A stretch of 64,000 nt of DNA, taken from Mactromeris polynyma (taxonomy: Eukaryota; Mollusca; Bivalvia; Venerida; Mactridae). Both the position numbers and the translations under genes were made by a program. A model generated the notes under the pieces. It was not told the origin of the DNA. It saw only the letters and a program-made list of their open reading frames with translations, and did not search any database. Location of the stretch: assembly GCA_032209605.1 (NCBI GenBank), contig JASFXZ010000016.1, positions 10,106,001 through 10,170,000 of the forward strand, in the 5' to 3' direction. How positions within the stretch are numbered: the first letter of the stretch is position 1; every line of letters begins with the position of its first letter. Positions 55,801-64,000 of the stretch are shown piece after piece.

Positions 55801-58204
55801 TTAAAAATGCAAATTTGTTACAGTTTTCATTTAAAACACACATGAAAGAGATTGACTTTACAGTTAGGCTTCGGATGTTATTGTGATGCAAACTAAATTA
55901 GGCCAGATTAAAGAAATTCATAAGAACTCTGGGACTCTGCCACTTGCTTTTATTACAATGTGACAACATACATGTGAATACAAAAAAATGGCAAGACAGG
56001 AATTTTAATGCTTTGCCATTGGTGCAGTTCCCAGTATTTCCTCTGTTTTGAATTTTTTAAATGTATTTGTGATAAAAAAATGATGATCTAGGTTGGGGAC
56101 AGACGATTGTTAATGAAGTCAAATTACAAAGAAAATAAATGTTTCCATGGTGACACTTACAGAACTTCCATTTCTTTCTGCACATTCTTGTATGTATTCA
56201 TCATCTGATTGTATCGTGATAACAGATCCAAATACTTCTTGTCCTTTAAAAATATTAATTAAAATTCCTGTTAAACCACGTAATTTTGAAGTCTACACAT
56301 GGCTTAGAAGTGCTTCTGATTGATAATGATCACAAAAGTGGAGTAATTGCACAAAGGCAATAACTGACCACCAACAAGGTTATAATCATTTTTAGGCACT
56401 TCTCAGACATGTATCGAAAGCATTTGGAGCAAAACCAGGATAACAGACGTTTCTTCATTGTACATTTCCTTTATGAGTAAAGTTTGTGCCTCCAGTATTA
56501 GATGAGATTGTGACTCTCTGCAAGCACCACAATGGTTTCATTTATCAGAAACGCCCAACCTTTGTGGCAACACATCAATTTTTTACCGAATCTCCAACAA
56601 TTGTTGAATAGAAATACAATATGATTATTACAGACTTGGGTAATATGGCAAAATTTTGTCCACATCTATGAACTAATATACTCTGTTACATTTTGAACCC
56701 TTGCGGGAAAATGTAGCAGACAGCCAAAAAAAACTGAGATAAAAATAGCTGTTCAAAAGGGTGCAAGCTAAACTAGCCCATCTGCATTCAATTAAACAAG
56801 CAGATAGACTTGTTTTGCTTTCATATCCATTCAGTATCAAATCATTCCACATACTGAAGCAAAGTTGTCAACATTCTTTTTCGCTTTCTTCAGTTTTGCC
56901 TTTGCCTTCTTCAGACAGTTTGCTAAGCCAATCACATTCTTTTTCTGACCCTTCATCTCCTTTTCTTTTTTCTGCAATAGGAGATTCAAAAATATTGAGC
57001 TTAAAAGTGATCTCAACAATGCTTTGTTTTTGTAATTGTTTTCTTGTATGTGCAGTTAAACCTGACTAATAAAACCTCCCTTAGGGCCCTTAAAACCTGA
57101 TCATCTTATTGAGGAGGTCTTAATATTGAGGATGAATAGAGAGCAAATCAATACTTTTGAGGTGGTCATATCATTGAGGTGGTCTTTAAGTCAGATTTTA
57201 CTGTATATATGTTCATGTCTCCTCGTGCTATGGGATGGGTGTGCAACTTGTATGTGGCATTTCCTGCTTATATTCTTCATTCCTTTTTCATTAATATCTG
57301 AAGTTATTTTTTAACTTAAGTTGTATCTCATCAATCAAACAACACAGCCGAATGTTAGAATACAATAAGTCTGTGTCTGTCTGTGACCTATATAGATGAT
57401 AATTTAATTTGATACTTCATACCACAAAACTACAGAAGGGAGATAGAAGAGGAGAGAACCCATGACAATCTCATGTGTTTCATAATTAATGAATGAGACG
57501 AGAACTAGATTCAGTCCTACATGTACTAACACTATGATCAGTTATGAGACTGTTATTTTCATTTCTAGAATTTTTAATGTGCAGTTGTGGACCTGAAATA
57601 ATAACCATACACATTTGATCGAGTGTAATTATTATGTACCGAGTATAATGGGTGCTGATATAATCAATTATTGCCCTCAAATCTCAGCTTCTCACGCAAA
57701 TCTAAAAGCAAATGAGCTCAATCAAAAAATATTCAGCACTTGGTAAGAATTGATATTCAGACTGGACACTCAAATCTCACATACAGCTGAGTAAATTTTG
57801 ACAGCAGAGTGTCGAGTAACAAGTGGTAAGAATGGGCATAGGTCTTACTAATACATGAGCATTCCACAATATAAGGTTTCTGGCACACATTATCTTAGTA
57901 TACCCTAGAGTACATTGTCGTGAGTTATTTCCCTGTATCCCATCTAGAGGTCTCTCCCTTTGCCACTACTATAGAATATTCCTTCATATGCGTATACATA
58001 TTTTCTATAGACAGGGCAAAGGGAGAGAACTCGAGATGGGATAAAGTGAAATAATGTGTGACATTTTCCTTTGGTTTACCTGCACTTCTCTCATTGCCAG
58101 TCTCTGTTTCACTTCATGTTCCACAATCTTCTCCACCTGATACTTCATCAGAATCCTCATAGCAAGGAAGGAGCTGCTTAATATTCCCTCCATTTTATTC
58201 AAAT
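46718..58204 (-). CDS. Unrecognised coiled-coil protein gene, ten visible exons
   Basis: Ten minus-strand exons (58080-58204, 56855-56971, 56161-56243, 53891-53978, 52635-52748, 52091-52133, 50157-50337, 49544-49658, 48426-48511, 46718-46889) join without a frame break. Every intron is GT..AG and all nine junction phases agree, which would be very unlikely by chance. The product is about 373 residues from the first full codon. If the ATG at 58191-58193 is the start, it is 370; the first exon enters in phase 1 with no upstream stop, so further exons beyond the 72-bp array are possible. Residues 1-270 are rich in Lys, Glu, Met and Gln with heptad-like spacing (coiled coil), with very basic runs near residue 65. 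The last 100 residues are less helical, basic (QRGRRAF) and end HQFESDLVPS. There is no signal peptide or membrane segment. The family and function are not recognised; a cytoskeletal or ciliary scaffold role would be a guess. Confidence 0.82.
47196..47462. repeat. 36-bp tandem array (about 7 copies)
   Basis: Monomer 'aacaatacacatatagcaga' + 'cacacattattatata'. The copies are essentially identical. It lies in the last intron and stops exactly at TA (47461-47462), next to the mariner terminus. Open frames on both strands are array by-products. Confidence 0.95.
47463..47668 (-). mobile_element. Truncated mariner-like element (3' end)
   Basis: Begins at a TA (47461-47462) with terminal-repeat-like 'cgaggggcatttgataagta', followed by an untranslated stretch and the C-terminal transposase fragment at 47533-47658. 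The other terminal repeat is not found before the 42-bp array, so the 5' half is missing. Confidence 0.75.
47533..47658 (-). pseudogene. Mariner-family transposase, C-terminal fragment
   Basis: The minus frame reads 'CALYQCINSIPKERFKGAFS' and 'EWLIRLEKCVQSQGEYFEG' before TAG at 47533-47535. This follows the mariner C-terminal pattern (IP..x..F..AF..W..R..KC......YFE). An in-frame TAA precedes it at 47659-47661, and the catalytic DDD region is absent, so the fragment cannot be active. Confidence 0.75.
47690..48365. repeat. 42-bp tandem array (about 16 copies)
   Basis: Monomer 'ctacaagagagggccactcg' + 'acatcataagcctggcactc' + 'ag'. Variants at 'cactNgaca' and 'ctggYactc' are mixed along the array. 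The minus strand stays open for 252 codons with a 14-residue period (EWPSLVAECQAYDV). It lies in the last intron of the gene and has no splice-consistent link to it. Confidence 0.95.
48426..48511 (-). CDS. Coiled-coil gene, exon 9
   Basis: 86 bp, phase 0 to 2, between 'gaaatttatttcag' and AG|gtaaaa. Encodes 'ESSQNIAPSVVSPHMLAYEV' then 'NKPRINAS', leaving the coiled-coil region. Confidence 0.8.
49121..49385. mobile_element. Candidate MITE, about 260 bp
   Basis: 'taggaatgagacgatatgg' at the left faces 'ctgtatcgtctcgctacta' at the right (reverse complement 'tagtagcgagacgatacag'), about 14 of 19 bases. The interior is rich in 'atacaatac' and 'tatcgata'. It lies in intron 8. No duplication confirmed. 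Confidence 0.5.
49544..49658 (-). CDS. Coiled-coil gene, exon 8
   Basis: 115 bp, phase 2 to 0, between 'actgtgtttcag' and CAG|gtgaag. Encodes 'FNEVLLETGILLVHPLMKSD' then 'KPKAHTMLKAASYLSRGQ'. A later in-frame donor (AAG|gttaga) would also keep phase 0, so the end is slightly uncertain. Confidence 0.8.
50157..50337 (-). CDS. Coiled-coil gene, exon 7
   Basis: 181 bp, phase 1 to 2, between 'gtatttcatag' and TT|gtgagt. Encodes 'RVARVLKDEKAFLSIDTRTE', 'MENYLESIEGKYVTNMKKW' and 'RESMQDLEAEKKDLHRKIFK'. Confidence 0.88.
50455..51810. repeat. 44-bp tandem array built of two 22-bp halves (about 30 copies)
   Basis: Halves 'tttagctaatactaagctgg' + 'ca' and 'tttagctacaataatgatgg' + 'cc' alternate, both starting tttagcta. 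Copies at the edges (50455-50640, 51780 on) are degenerate, the centre is regular. A larger block of several monomers with 'aattatggcatttagc' appears twice (about 50680 and 50900), a sign of segmental duplication inside the array. It lies in intron 6. Confidence 0.93.
52091..52133 (-). CDS. Coiled-coil gene, exon 6 (short)
   Basis: 43 bp, phase 0 to 1, between 'tcttgtattgcag' and AC|gtaaac. Encodes MATAMIQKTIEIPR. Its short length makes it the least certain exon by composition, but both neighbours' phases require exactly this exon length modulo 3. Confidence 0.75.
52635..52748 (-). CDS. Coiled-coil gene, exon 5
   Basis: 114 bp, phase 0 to 0, between 'atgattcag' and GTG|gttagt. Encodes 'KKVLAEEQLKMSISDQKENL' then 'RMLGRAYEENKISKDLHV', a clear heptad-type helix. 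Confidence 0.85.
52835..53184. repeat. 50-bp tandem array (7 copies)
   Basis: Monomer 'tttgtggagcacatcaagat' + 'gtacttgacacaaggttaca' + 'aacttccagc', nearly identical copies. It lies in intron 4, about 90 bp upstream of exon 5 in the gene's sense. Confidence 0.95.
53196..53538. mobile_element. Candidate MITE, about 340 bp
   Basis: 'tagggatacatag' at the left and 'cagcatccctatt' at the right share an inverted TAGGGAT terminus. The interior has pairs such as 'aatcaccgattattaatcaa' and 'accataatcgatttt'. The short termini make this tentative. Confidence 0.4.
53891..53978 (-). CDS. Coiled-coil gene, exon 4
   Basis: 88 bp, phase 2 to 0, between 'aatttattgtag' and CAG|gtatct. Encodes 'HCDFHDTMQKKLEEKEMM' then 'VISQIRMEMKQ'. 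A second acceptor-like 'gatgcag' lies 28 bp inside, but using it would break the frame with exon 3. Confidence 0.8.
54155..54566 (-). repeat. Dispersed family X, copy 3, with CTAGA duplication
   Basis: Bounded by CTAGA at 54150-54154 and 54567-54571, whereas the uninterrupted M copy at 22.1 kb has a single 'cttctagagttctc'. So the 412-bp unit inserted with a 5-bp target duplication. It is colinear with 6955-7260. A 5-bp duplication fits LTR-type integration and some DNA transposons; no coding capacity is visible and the class stays open. Confidence 0.78.
54635..55675 (-). mobile_element. Tc1/mariner-superfamily element with matching terminal repeats
   Basis: Terminal repeats start CTCAAACGCAA-A/C-AGAAAGTG at 54637 and, inverted, at 55673. 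They match over about 33 bp with two differences and are flanked by TA on both sides (54635-54636, 55674-55675). The element is about 1,037 bp. It carries a decayed transposase end (54743-55165). The good match of the termini suggests a fairly recent insertion of an already defective copy. Confidence 0.88.
54743..55165 (-). pseudogene. Tc1/mariner-type transposase, C-terminal remnant
   Basis: A 140-codon minus frame contains 'EWNTIPADVIQHYVNSMRRR' followed by 'ILEVINAHWHH', the usual C-terminal pattern of Tc1-like transposases (W..IP...I..x..SM.RR...VI.A.G). The catalytic DDE region is not recognisable, and the first 60 residues look eroded. Not functional. Confidence 0.75.
55725..56160. other. 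Intron sequence, nothing seen
   Basis: Remainder of intron 3 of the coiled-coil gene. I searched it for a further exon and found none that fits the phases of its neighbours, and none is needed. Confidence 0.5.
56161..56243 (-). CDS. Coiled-coil gene, exon 3
   Basis: 83 bp, phase 0 to 2, between 'atttttaaag' and CT|gtaagt. Encodes 'DKKYLDLLSRYNQMMNTYKN' then 'VQKEMEV'. Another frame is also open across it, but only this one fits both neighbours. Confidence 0.82.
56855..56971 (-). CDS. Coiled-coil gene, exon 2
   Basis: 117 bp, phase 0 to 0, between 'cctattgcag' and A|gtatgt. Encodes a very basic helix ('KKEKEMKGQKKNV', 'KKAKAKLKKAKKNVDNFAS'). Confidence 0.85.
57060..57210 (+). repeat. Dispersed repeat fragment
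   Basis: 'aaacctcccttaggg', 'cttattgaggaggtctta', 'ttgaggtggtcatatcattg' and 'aggtggtctttaag' are repeated phrases of a type also hinted at 16085-16165. They lie in intron 1. Limits are approximate. Confidence 0.4.
57420..57482 (-). mobile_element. Foldback element family M, half copy
   Basis: 'gaagggagatagaagaggag' + 'agaacccatgacaatctcat' is one arm in reverse orientation, within intron 1. The partner arm is not obvious. Confidence 0.5.
57905..58080. mobile_element. Foldback element family M, complete copy
   Basis: Two arms of about 70 bp face each other (about 57912-57985 and 58000-58072). They share 'atcccatcta' and 'tctctccctttgcc' followed by 'tatagaa', with a short spacer around 57990. 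The right end runs into 'ggtttacc', which serves as the splice donor region of exon 1. No coding. Confidence 0.85.
58080..58204 (-). CDS. Coiled-coil gene, exon 1 of those visible
   Basis: 125 bp, entering in phase 1 after 'atatttttcag' and leaving in phase 0 at CAG|gtaaac. Encodes 'MEGILSSSFLAMRILMKYQV' then 'EKIVEHEVKQRLAMREVQ'. The ATG at 58193 is a plausible start, preceded in frame by Leu-Asn-Lys. The donor lies at the very end of the family M foldback element. Confidence 0.8.
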
Positions 58205-58216
58205 CTGAAAAATATA

Positions 58217-61200
58217 TGTAAACAATGTCACTATATACCAGGATAGTGAATATGCAGCCAAACTGTATGGTATCAAGACTGACTGTAAACTAGGGGGTGT
58301 CACTATATACCAGGATAGAGAATATGCAGCCAAACTGTATGGTATCAAGACAGACTACAAACTAGGGGGTGTCACTTTATACCAGGATAGTGAATATGCA
58401 GCCAAACTGTATGGTATCAAGACAGACTGTAAACTAGGGGGTGTCACTATATACCAGGATAGTGAATATGCAGCCAAACTGTATGGTATGAAGACAGACT
58501 GTAAACTAGGGGGTGTCACTATATACCAGGATAGAGAATATGCAGCCAAACTGTATGGTATCAAGACAGACTGTAAACTAGGGGGTGTCACTATATACCA
58601 GGATAGAGAATATGCAGCCAAACTGTATGGTATCAAGACTGACTGTAAACTAGGGGGTGTCACTTTATACCAGGATAGAGAATATGCAGCCAAACTGTAT
58701 GGTATCAAGACAGACTACAAACTAGGGGGTGTCACTATATACCAGGATAGAGAATATGCAGCCAAACAGTATGGTATCAAGACAGACTGTAAACTAGGGG
58801 GTGTCACTTTATACCAGGATAGAGAATATGCAGCCAAACTGTATGGTATGAAGACTGACTGTAAACTAGGGGGTGTCACTATATACCAGGATAGAGAATA
58901 TGCAGCCAAACTGTATGGTATCAAGACAGACTGTAAACTAGGGGGTGTCACTATATACCAGGATAGAGAATATGCAGCCAAACTGTATGGTATCAAGACA
59001 GACTGTAAACTAGGGGGTGTCACTATATACCAGGATAGAGAATATGCAGCCAAACTGTATGGTATCAAGACAGACTGTAAACTAGGGGGTGTCACTATAT
59101 ACCAGGATAGAGAATATGCAGCCAAACTGTATGGTATCAAGACTGACTGTAAACTAGGGGGTGTCACTATATACCAGGATAGAGAATATGCAGCCAAACT
59201 GTATGGTATCAAGACTGACTGTAAACTAGGGGGTGTCACTTTATACCAGGATAGAGAATATGCAGCCAAACTGTATGGTATCAAGACTGACTGTAAACTA
59301 GGGGGTGTCACTATATACCAGGATAGTGAATATGCAGCCAAACTGTATGGTATCAAGACAGACTGTAAACTAGGGGGTGTCACTATATACCAGGATAGAG
59401 AATATGCAGCCAAACTGTATGGTATCAAGACTGACTGTAAACTAGGGGGTGTCACTTTATACCAGGATAGAGAATATGCAGCCAAACTGTATGGTATGAA
59501 GACTGACTGTAAACTAGGGGGTGTCACTTTATACCAGGATAGAGAATATGCAGCCAAACTGTATGGTATCAAGACTGACTGTAAACTAGGGGGTGTCACT
59601 TTATACCAGGATAGAGAATATGCAGCCAAACTGTATGGTATGAAGACTGACTGTAAACTAGGGGGTGTCACTATATACCAGGATAGAGAATATGCAGCCA
59701 AACTGTATGGTATGAAGACTGACTGTTAACTAGGGGGTGTCACTATATACCAGGATAGAGAATATGCAGCCAAACTGTATGGTATCAAGACTGACTGTAA
59801 ACTAGGGGGTGTCACTATATACCAGGATAGAGAATATGCAGCCAAACTGTATGGTATCAAGACTGACTGTAAACTAGGGGGTGTCACTATATACCAGGAT
59901 AGAGAATATGCAGCCAAACTGTATGGTATCAAGACTGACTGTAAACTAGGGGGTGTCACTATATACCAGGATAGAGAATATGCAGCCAAACTGTATGGTA
60001 TCAAGACTGACTGTAAACTAGGGGGTGTCACTTTATACCAGGATAGAGAATATGCAGCCAAACTGTATGGTATCAAGACTGACTGTAAACTAGGGGGTGT
60101 CACTATATACCAGGATAGAGAATATGCAGCCAAACTGTATGGTATCAAGACAGACTACAAACTAGGGGGTGTCACTATATACCAGGATAGAGAATATGCA
60201 GCCAAACTGTATGGTATCAAGACTGACTGTAAACTAGGGGGTGTCACTATATACCAGGATAGAGAATATGCAGCCAAACTGTATGGTATCAAGACAGACT
60301 ACAAACTAGGGGGTGTCACTATATACCAGGATAGAGAATATGCAGCCAAACTGTATGGTATCAAGACAGACTGTAAACTAGGGGGTGTCACTATATACCA
60401 GGATAGAGAATATGCAGCCAAACTGTATGGTATCAAGACTGACTGTAAACTAGGGGGTGTCACTATATACCAGGATAGAGAATATGCAGCCAAACTGTAT
60501 GGTATCAAGACAGACTGTAAACTAGGGGGTGTCACTATATACCAGGATAGTGAATATGCAGCCAAACTGTATGGTATCAAGACTGACTGTAAACTAGGGG
60601 GTGTCACTTTATACCAGGATAGAGAATATGCAGCCAAACTGTATGGTATGAAGACTGACTGTAAACTAGGGGGTGTCACTATATACCAGGATAGAGAATA
60701 TGCAGCCAAACTGTATGGTATCAAGACAGACTGTAAACTAGGGGGTGTCACTATATACCAGGATAGAGAATATGCAGCCAAACTGTATGGTATCAAGACA
60801 GACTGTAAACTAGGGGGTGTCACTATATACCAGGATAGAGAATATGCAGCCAAACTGTATGGTATCAAGACTGACTGTAAACTAGGGGGTGTCACTATAT
60901 ACCAGGATAGAGAATATGCAGCCAAACTGTATGGTATCAAGACAGACTACAAACTAGGGGGTGTCACTATATACCAGGATAGAGAATATGCAGCCAAACT
61001 GTATGGTTTCAAGACAGACTGCAAACTAGGGGGTGTCACTTTATACCAGGATAGAGAATATGCAGCCAAACAGTATGGTATCAAGACTGACTGCAAACTA
61101 GGGAGTGTCACTATATACCAGGATAGAGAATATGCAGCCAAACTGTATGGTATCAAGACTGACTGTAAACTAGGGGGAGTCACTATATACCAGGATAGTG

Positions 61201-64000
61201 AATATGCAGCCAAACTGTATGGTATCAAGACTGACTGTAAACTAGGGGGTGTCACTATATACCAGGATAGAGAATATGCAGCCAAACTGTATGGTATCAA
61301 GACTGACTGTAAACTAGGGGGTGTCACTATATACCAGGATAGAGAATATGCAGCCAAACTGTATGGTATCAAGACTGACTGTAAACTAGGGGGTGTCACT
61401 ATATACCAGGATAGAGAATATGCAGCCAAACTGTATGGTATCAAGACAGACTGTAAACTAGGGGGTGTCACTATATACCAGGATAGAGAATATGCAGCCA
61501 AACTGTATGGTATCAAGACAGACTGTAAACTAGGGGGTGTCACTATATACCAGGATAGAGAATATGCAGCCAAACTGTATGGTATCAAGACTGACTGTAA
61601 ACTAGGGGGTGTCACTATATACCAGGATAGTGAATATGCAGCCAAACTGTATGGTATCAAGACTGACTGTAAACTAGGGGGTGTCACTATATACCAGGAT
61701 AGAGAATATGCAGCCAAACTGTATGGTATCAAGACTGACTGTAAACTAGGGGGAGTCACTATATACCAGGATAGAGAATATGCAGCCAAACTGTATGGTA
61801 TCAAGACTGACTGTAAACTAGGGGGTGTCACTATATACCAGGATAGAGAATATGCAGCCAAACTGTATGGTATCAAGACTGACTGTAAACTAGGGGGTGT
61901 CACTATATACCAGGATAGAGAATATGCAGCCAAACTGTATGGTATCAAGACAGACTGCAAACTAGGGAGTGTCACTATATACCAGGATAGAGAATATGCA
62001 GCCAAACTGTATGGTATCAAGACTGACTACAAACTAGGGGGTGTCACTATATACCAGGATAAAGAATATGCAGCCAAACTGTATGGTATCAAGACAGACT
62101 GTAAACTAGGGGGTGTCACTATATACCAGGATAGAGAATATGCAGCCAAACTGTATGGTATCAAGACTGACTTTAAACTAGGGGGTGTCACTATATACCA
62201 GGATAGAGAATATGCAGCCAAACTGTATGGTATGAAGACTGACTGTAAACTAGGGGGTGTCACTATATACCAGGATAGAGAATATGCAGCCAAACTGTAT
62301 GGTATCAAGACAGACTGTAAACTAGGGGGTGTCACTATATACCAGGATAGAGAATATGCAGCCAAACTGTATGGTATCAAGACAGACTACAAACTAGGGG
62401 GTGTCACTATATACCAGGATAGAGAATATGCAGCCAAACTGTATGGTATCAAGACTGACTGTAAACTAGGGGGTGTCACTATATACCAGGATAGAGAATA
62501 TGCAGCCAAACTGTATGGTATCAAGACTGACTGTAAACTAGGGGGTGTCACTATATACCAGGATAGAGAATATGCAGCCAAACTGTATGGTATGAAGACT
62601 GACTGTAAACTAGGGGGTGTCACTATATACCAGGATAGAGAATATGCAGCCAAACTGTATGGTATGAAGACAGACTGTAAACTAGGGGGTGTCACTATAT
62701 ACCAGGATAGAGAATATGCAGCCAAACTGTATGGTATCAAGACTGACTGTAAACTAGGGGGTGTCACTATATACCAGGATAGAGAATATGCAGCCAAACT
62801 GTATGGTATGAAGACTGACTGTAAACTAGGGGGTGTCACTATATACCAGGATAGAGAATATGCAGCCAAACTGTATGGTATCAAGACAGACTACAAACTA
62901 GGGGGAGTCACTATATACCAGGATAGAGAATATGCAGCCAAACTGTATGGTATCAAGACAGACTGTAAACTAGGGGGTGTCACTATATACCAGGATAGAG
63001 AATATGCAGCCAAACTGTATGGTATCAAGACAGACTGTAAACTAGGGGGTGTCACTATATACCAGGATAGAGAATATGCAGCCAAACTGTATGGTATCAA
63101 GACTGACTACAAACTAGGGGGTGTCACTATATACCAGGATAGAGAATATGCAGCCAAACTGTATGGTATGAAGACTGACTGTAAACTAGGGGGTGTCACT
63201 ATATACCAGGATAGAGAATATGCAGCCAAACTGTATGGTATCAATACTGACTGTAAACTAGGGGGTGTCACTATATACCAGGATAGTGAATATGCAGCCA
63301 AACTGTATGGTATCAAGACAGACTGTAAACTAGGGGGTGTCACTATATACCAGGATAGAGAATTTGCAGCCAAACTGTATGGTATCAAGACAGACTGTAA
63401 ACTAGGGGGTGTCACTATATACCAGGATAGAGAATATGCAGCCAAACTGTATGGTATCAAGACAGACTACAAACTAGGGGGTGTCACTATATACCAGGAT
63501 AGAGAATATGCAGCCAAACTGTATGGTATCAAGACAGACTGTAAACTAGGGGGTGTCACTATATGCCAGGATAGAGAATATGCAGCCAAACTGTATGGTA
63601 TCAAGACAGACTGTAAACTAGGGGGTGTCACTATATACCAGGATAGAGAATATGCAGCCAAACTGTATGGTATGAAGACTGACTGTAAACTAGGGGGTGT
63701 CACTATATACCAGGATAGAGAATATGCAGCCAAACTGTATGGTATCAAAACTGACTGTAAACTAGGGGGTGTCACTATATACCAGGATAGAGAATATGCA
63801 GCCAAACTGTATGGTATCAAGACAGACTGTAAACTAGGGGGTGTCACTTTATACCAGGATAGAGAATATGCAGCCAAACTGTATGGTATCAAGACAGACT
63901 GTAAACTAGGGGGTGTCACTATATACCAGGATAGTGAATATGCAGCCAAACTGTATGTTATCAAGACAGACTGTAAACTAGGGGGAGTCACTATATACCA
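58217..64000. repeat. 72-bp tandem array (about 80 copies, runs off right edge)
   Basis: The monomer begins 'ctatataccaggatagagaa' and continues 'tatgcagccaaactgtatgg', 'tatcaagactgactgtaaac' and 'tagggggtgtca'; starts at 58231 and 58303 give the period. No copy gains or loses a base in the copies I followed. Common variants are aga/agt, ata/tta, atc/atg, aca/act and tgt/tac. The plus frame is open except for one TAA at 59727-59729. The minus frame is broken only where tgt has become tac. Most variants change the residue, so there is no sign of coding constraint. The array begins 13 bp from exon 1 of the coiled-coil gene. Confidence 0.97.

Noticed and set aside
58355..64000. Series of minus-strand frames and a 413-codon plus frame as a silk- or adhesive-type protein
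   Set aside because: Frames exist on both strands, variants are mostly replacement changes, stops arise at random tac variants, and no signal peptide or flanking exon is seen.

Overview
The window is eukaryotic, and most likely from a bivalve mollusc. It is AT-rich, has no operon-like gene packing, and is full of short interspersed elements and decayed transposons. Several interspersed repeats are ones I associate with clam-type bivalves: one family opens with a 'GAGGGCCATGATGGCCCT' hairpin, contains 'gacctagtgacctagttttt' phrases and ends in 'AGGTGAGCTAA'; others are tRNA-headed SINEs. No species call can be made from the sequence alone, and no database search was possible.

Layout. 1-5,000: a 39-bp array at the left edge, a hairpin-rich block, a TTCATGAA cluster and an 82-bp array of about 28 copies. 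5,000-20,000: mostly non-coding, with arrays of 44, 55, 50, 23 and 22 bp, several SINE-like copies and a small acidic exon-like relic near 6.1 kb. 19,000-22,200: a composite array, a small inverted-repeat transposon splitting an older repeat, and a 39-bp array of about 33 copies whose monomer carries a perfect palindrome. 22,200-37,300: few arrays, but a SINE with a perfect 13-bp target duplication (24.6-24.9 kb), a frameshifted coding relic near 28.2 kb, a repeat family shared with 7 kb and 54 kb, strong hairpins and tRNA-like sequences. 37,300-46,400: arrays of 57, 35, 45 and 21 bp and a hAT-like element candidate. 46,700-58,204 (minus strand): the one convincing gene. 58,217-64,000: a 72-bp array of about 80 copies that runs off the right edge.

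The gene was assembled by eye from ten exons, 46718-58204 on the minus strand. All nine introns have GT..AG ends and every exon junction keeps the reading frame, giving about 373 residues (370 if the first ATG in the first visible exon is the start). The protein is lysine/glutamate/methionine-rich with long predicted coiled-coil stretches and a basic C-terminal tail. I do not recognise its family. Its introns hold four tandem arrays, a mariner remnant, small inverted-repeat elements and a three-layer nested transposon insertion.

Nearly all the long open frames here (for example at 12.3-13.2, 20.7-22.1, 37.3-38.7, 47.6-48.4 and 58.5-64 kb) are by-products of tandem arrays whose monomer lacks stops. 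I do not call them genes. The most distinctive property of the window is its density of minisatellites, at least 17 arrays with monomers of 21-82 bp. Some sit inside or beside inverted-repeat or SINE-like elements, which suggests that mobile elements seed the arrays.
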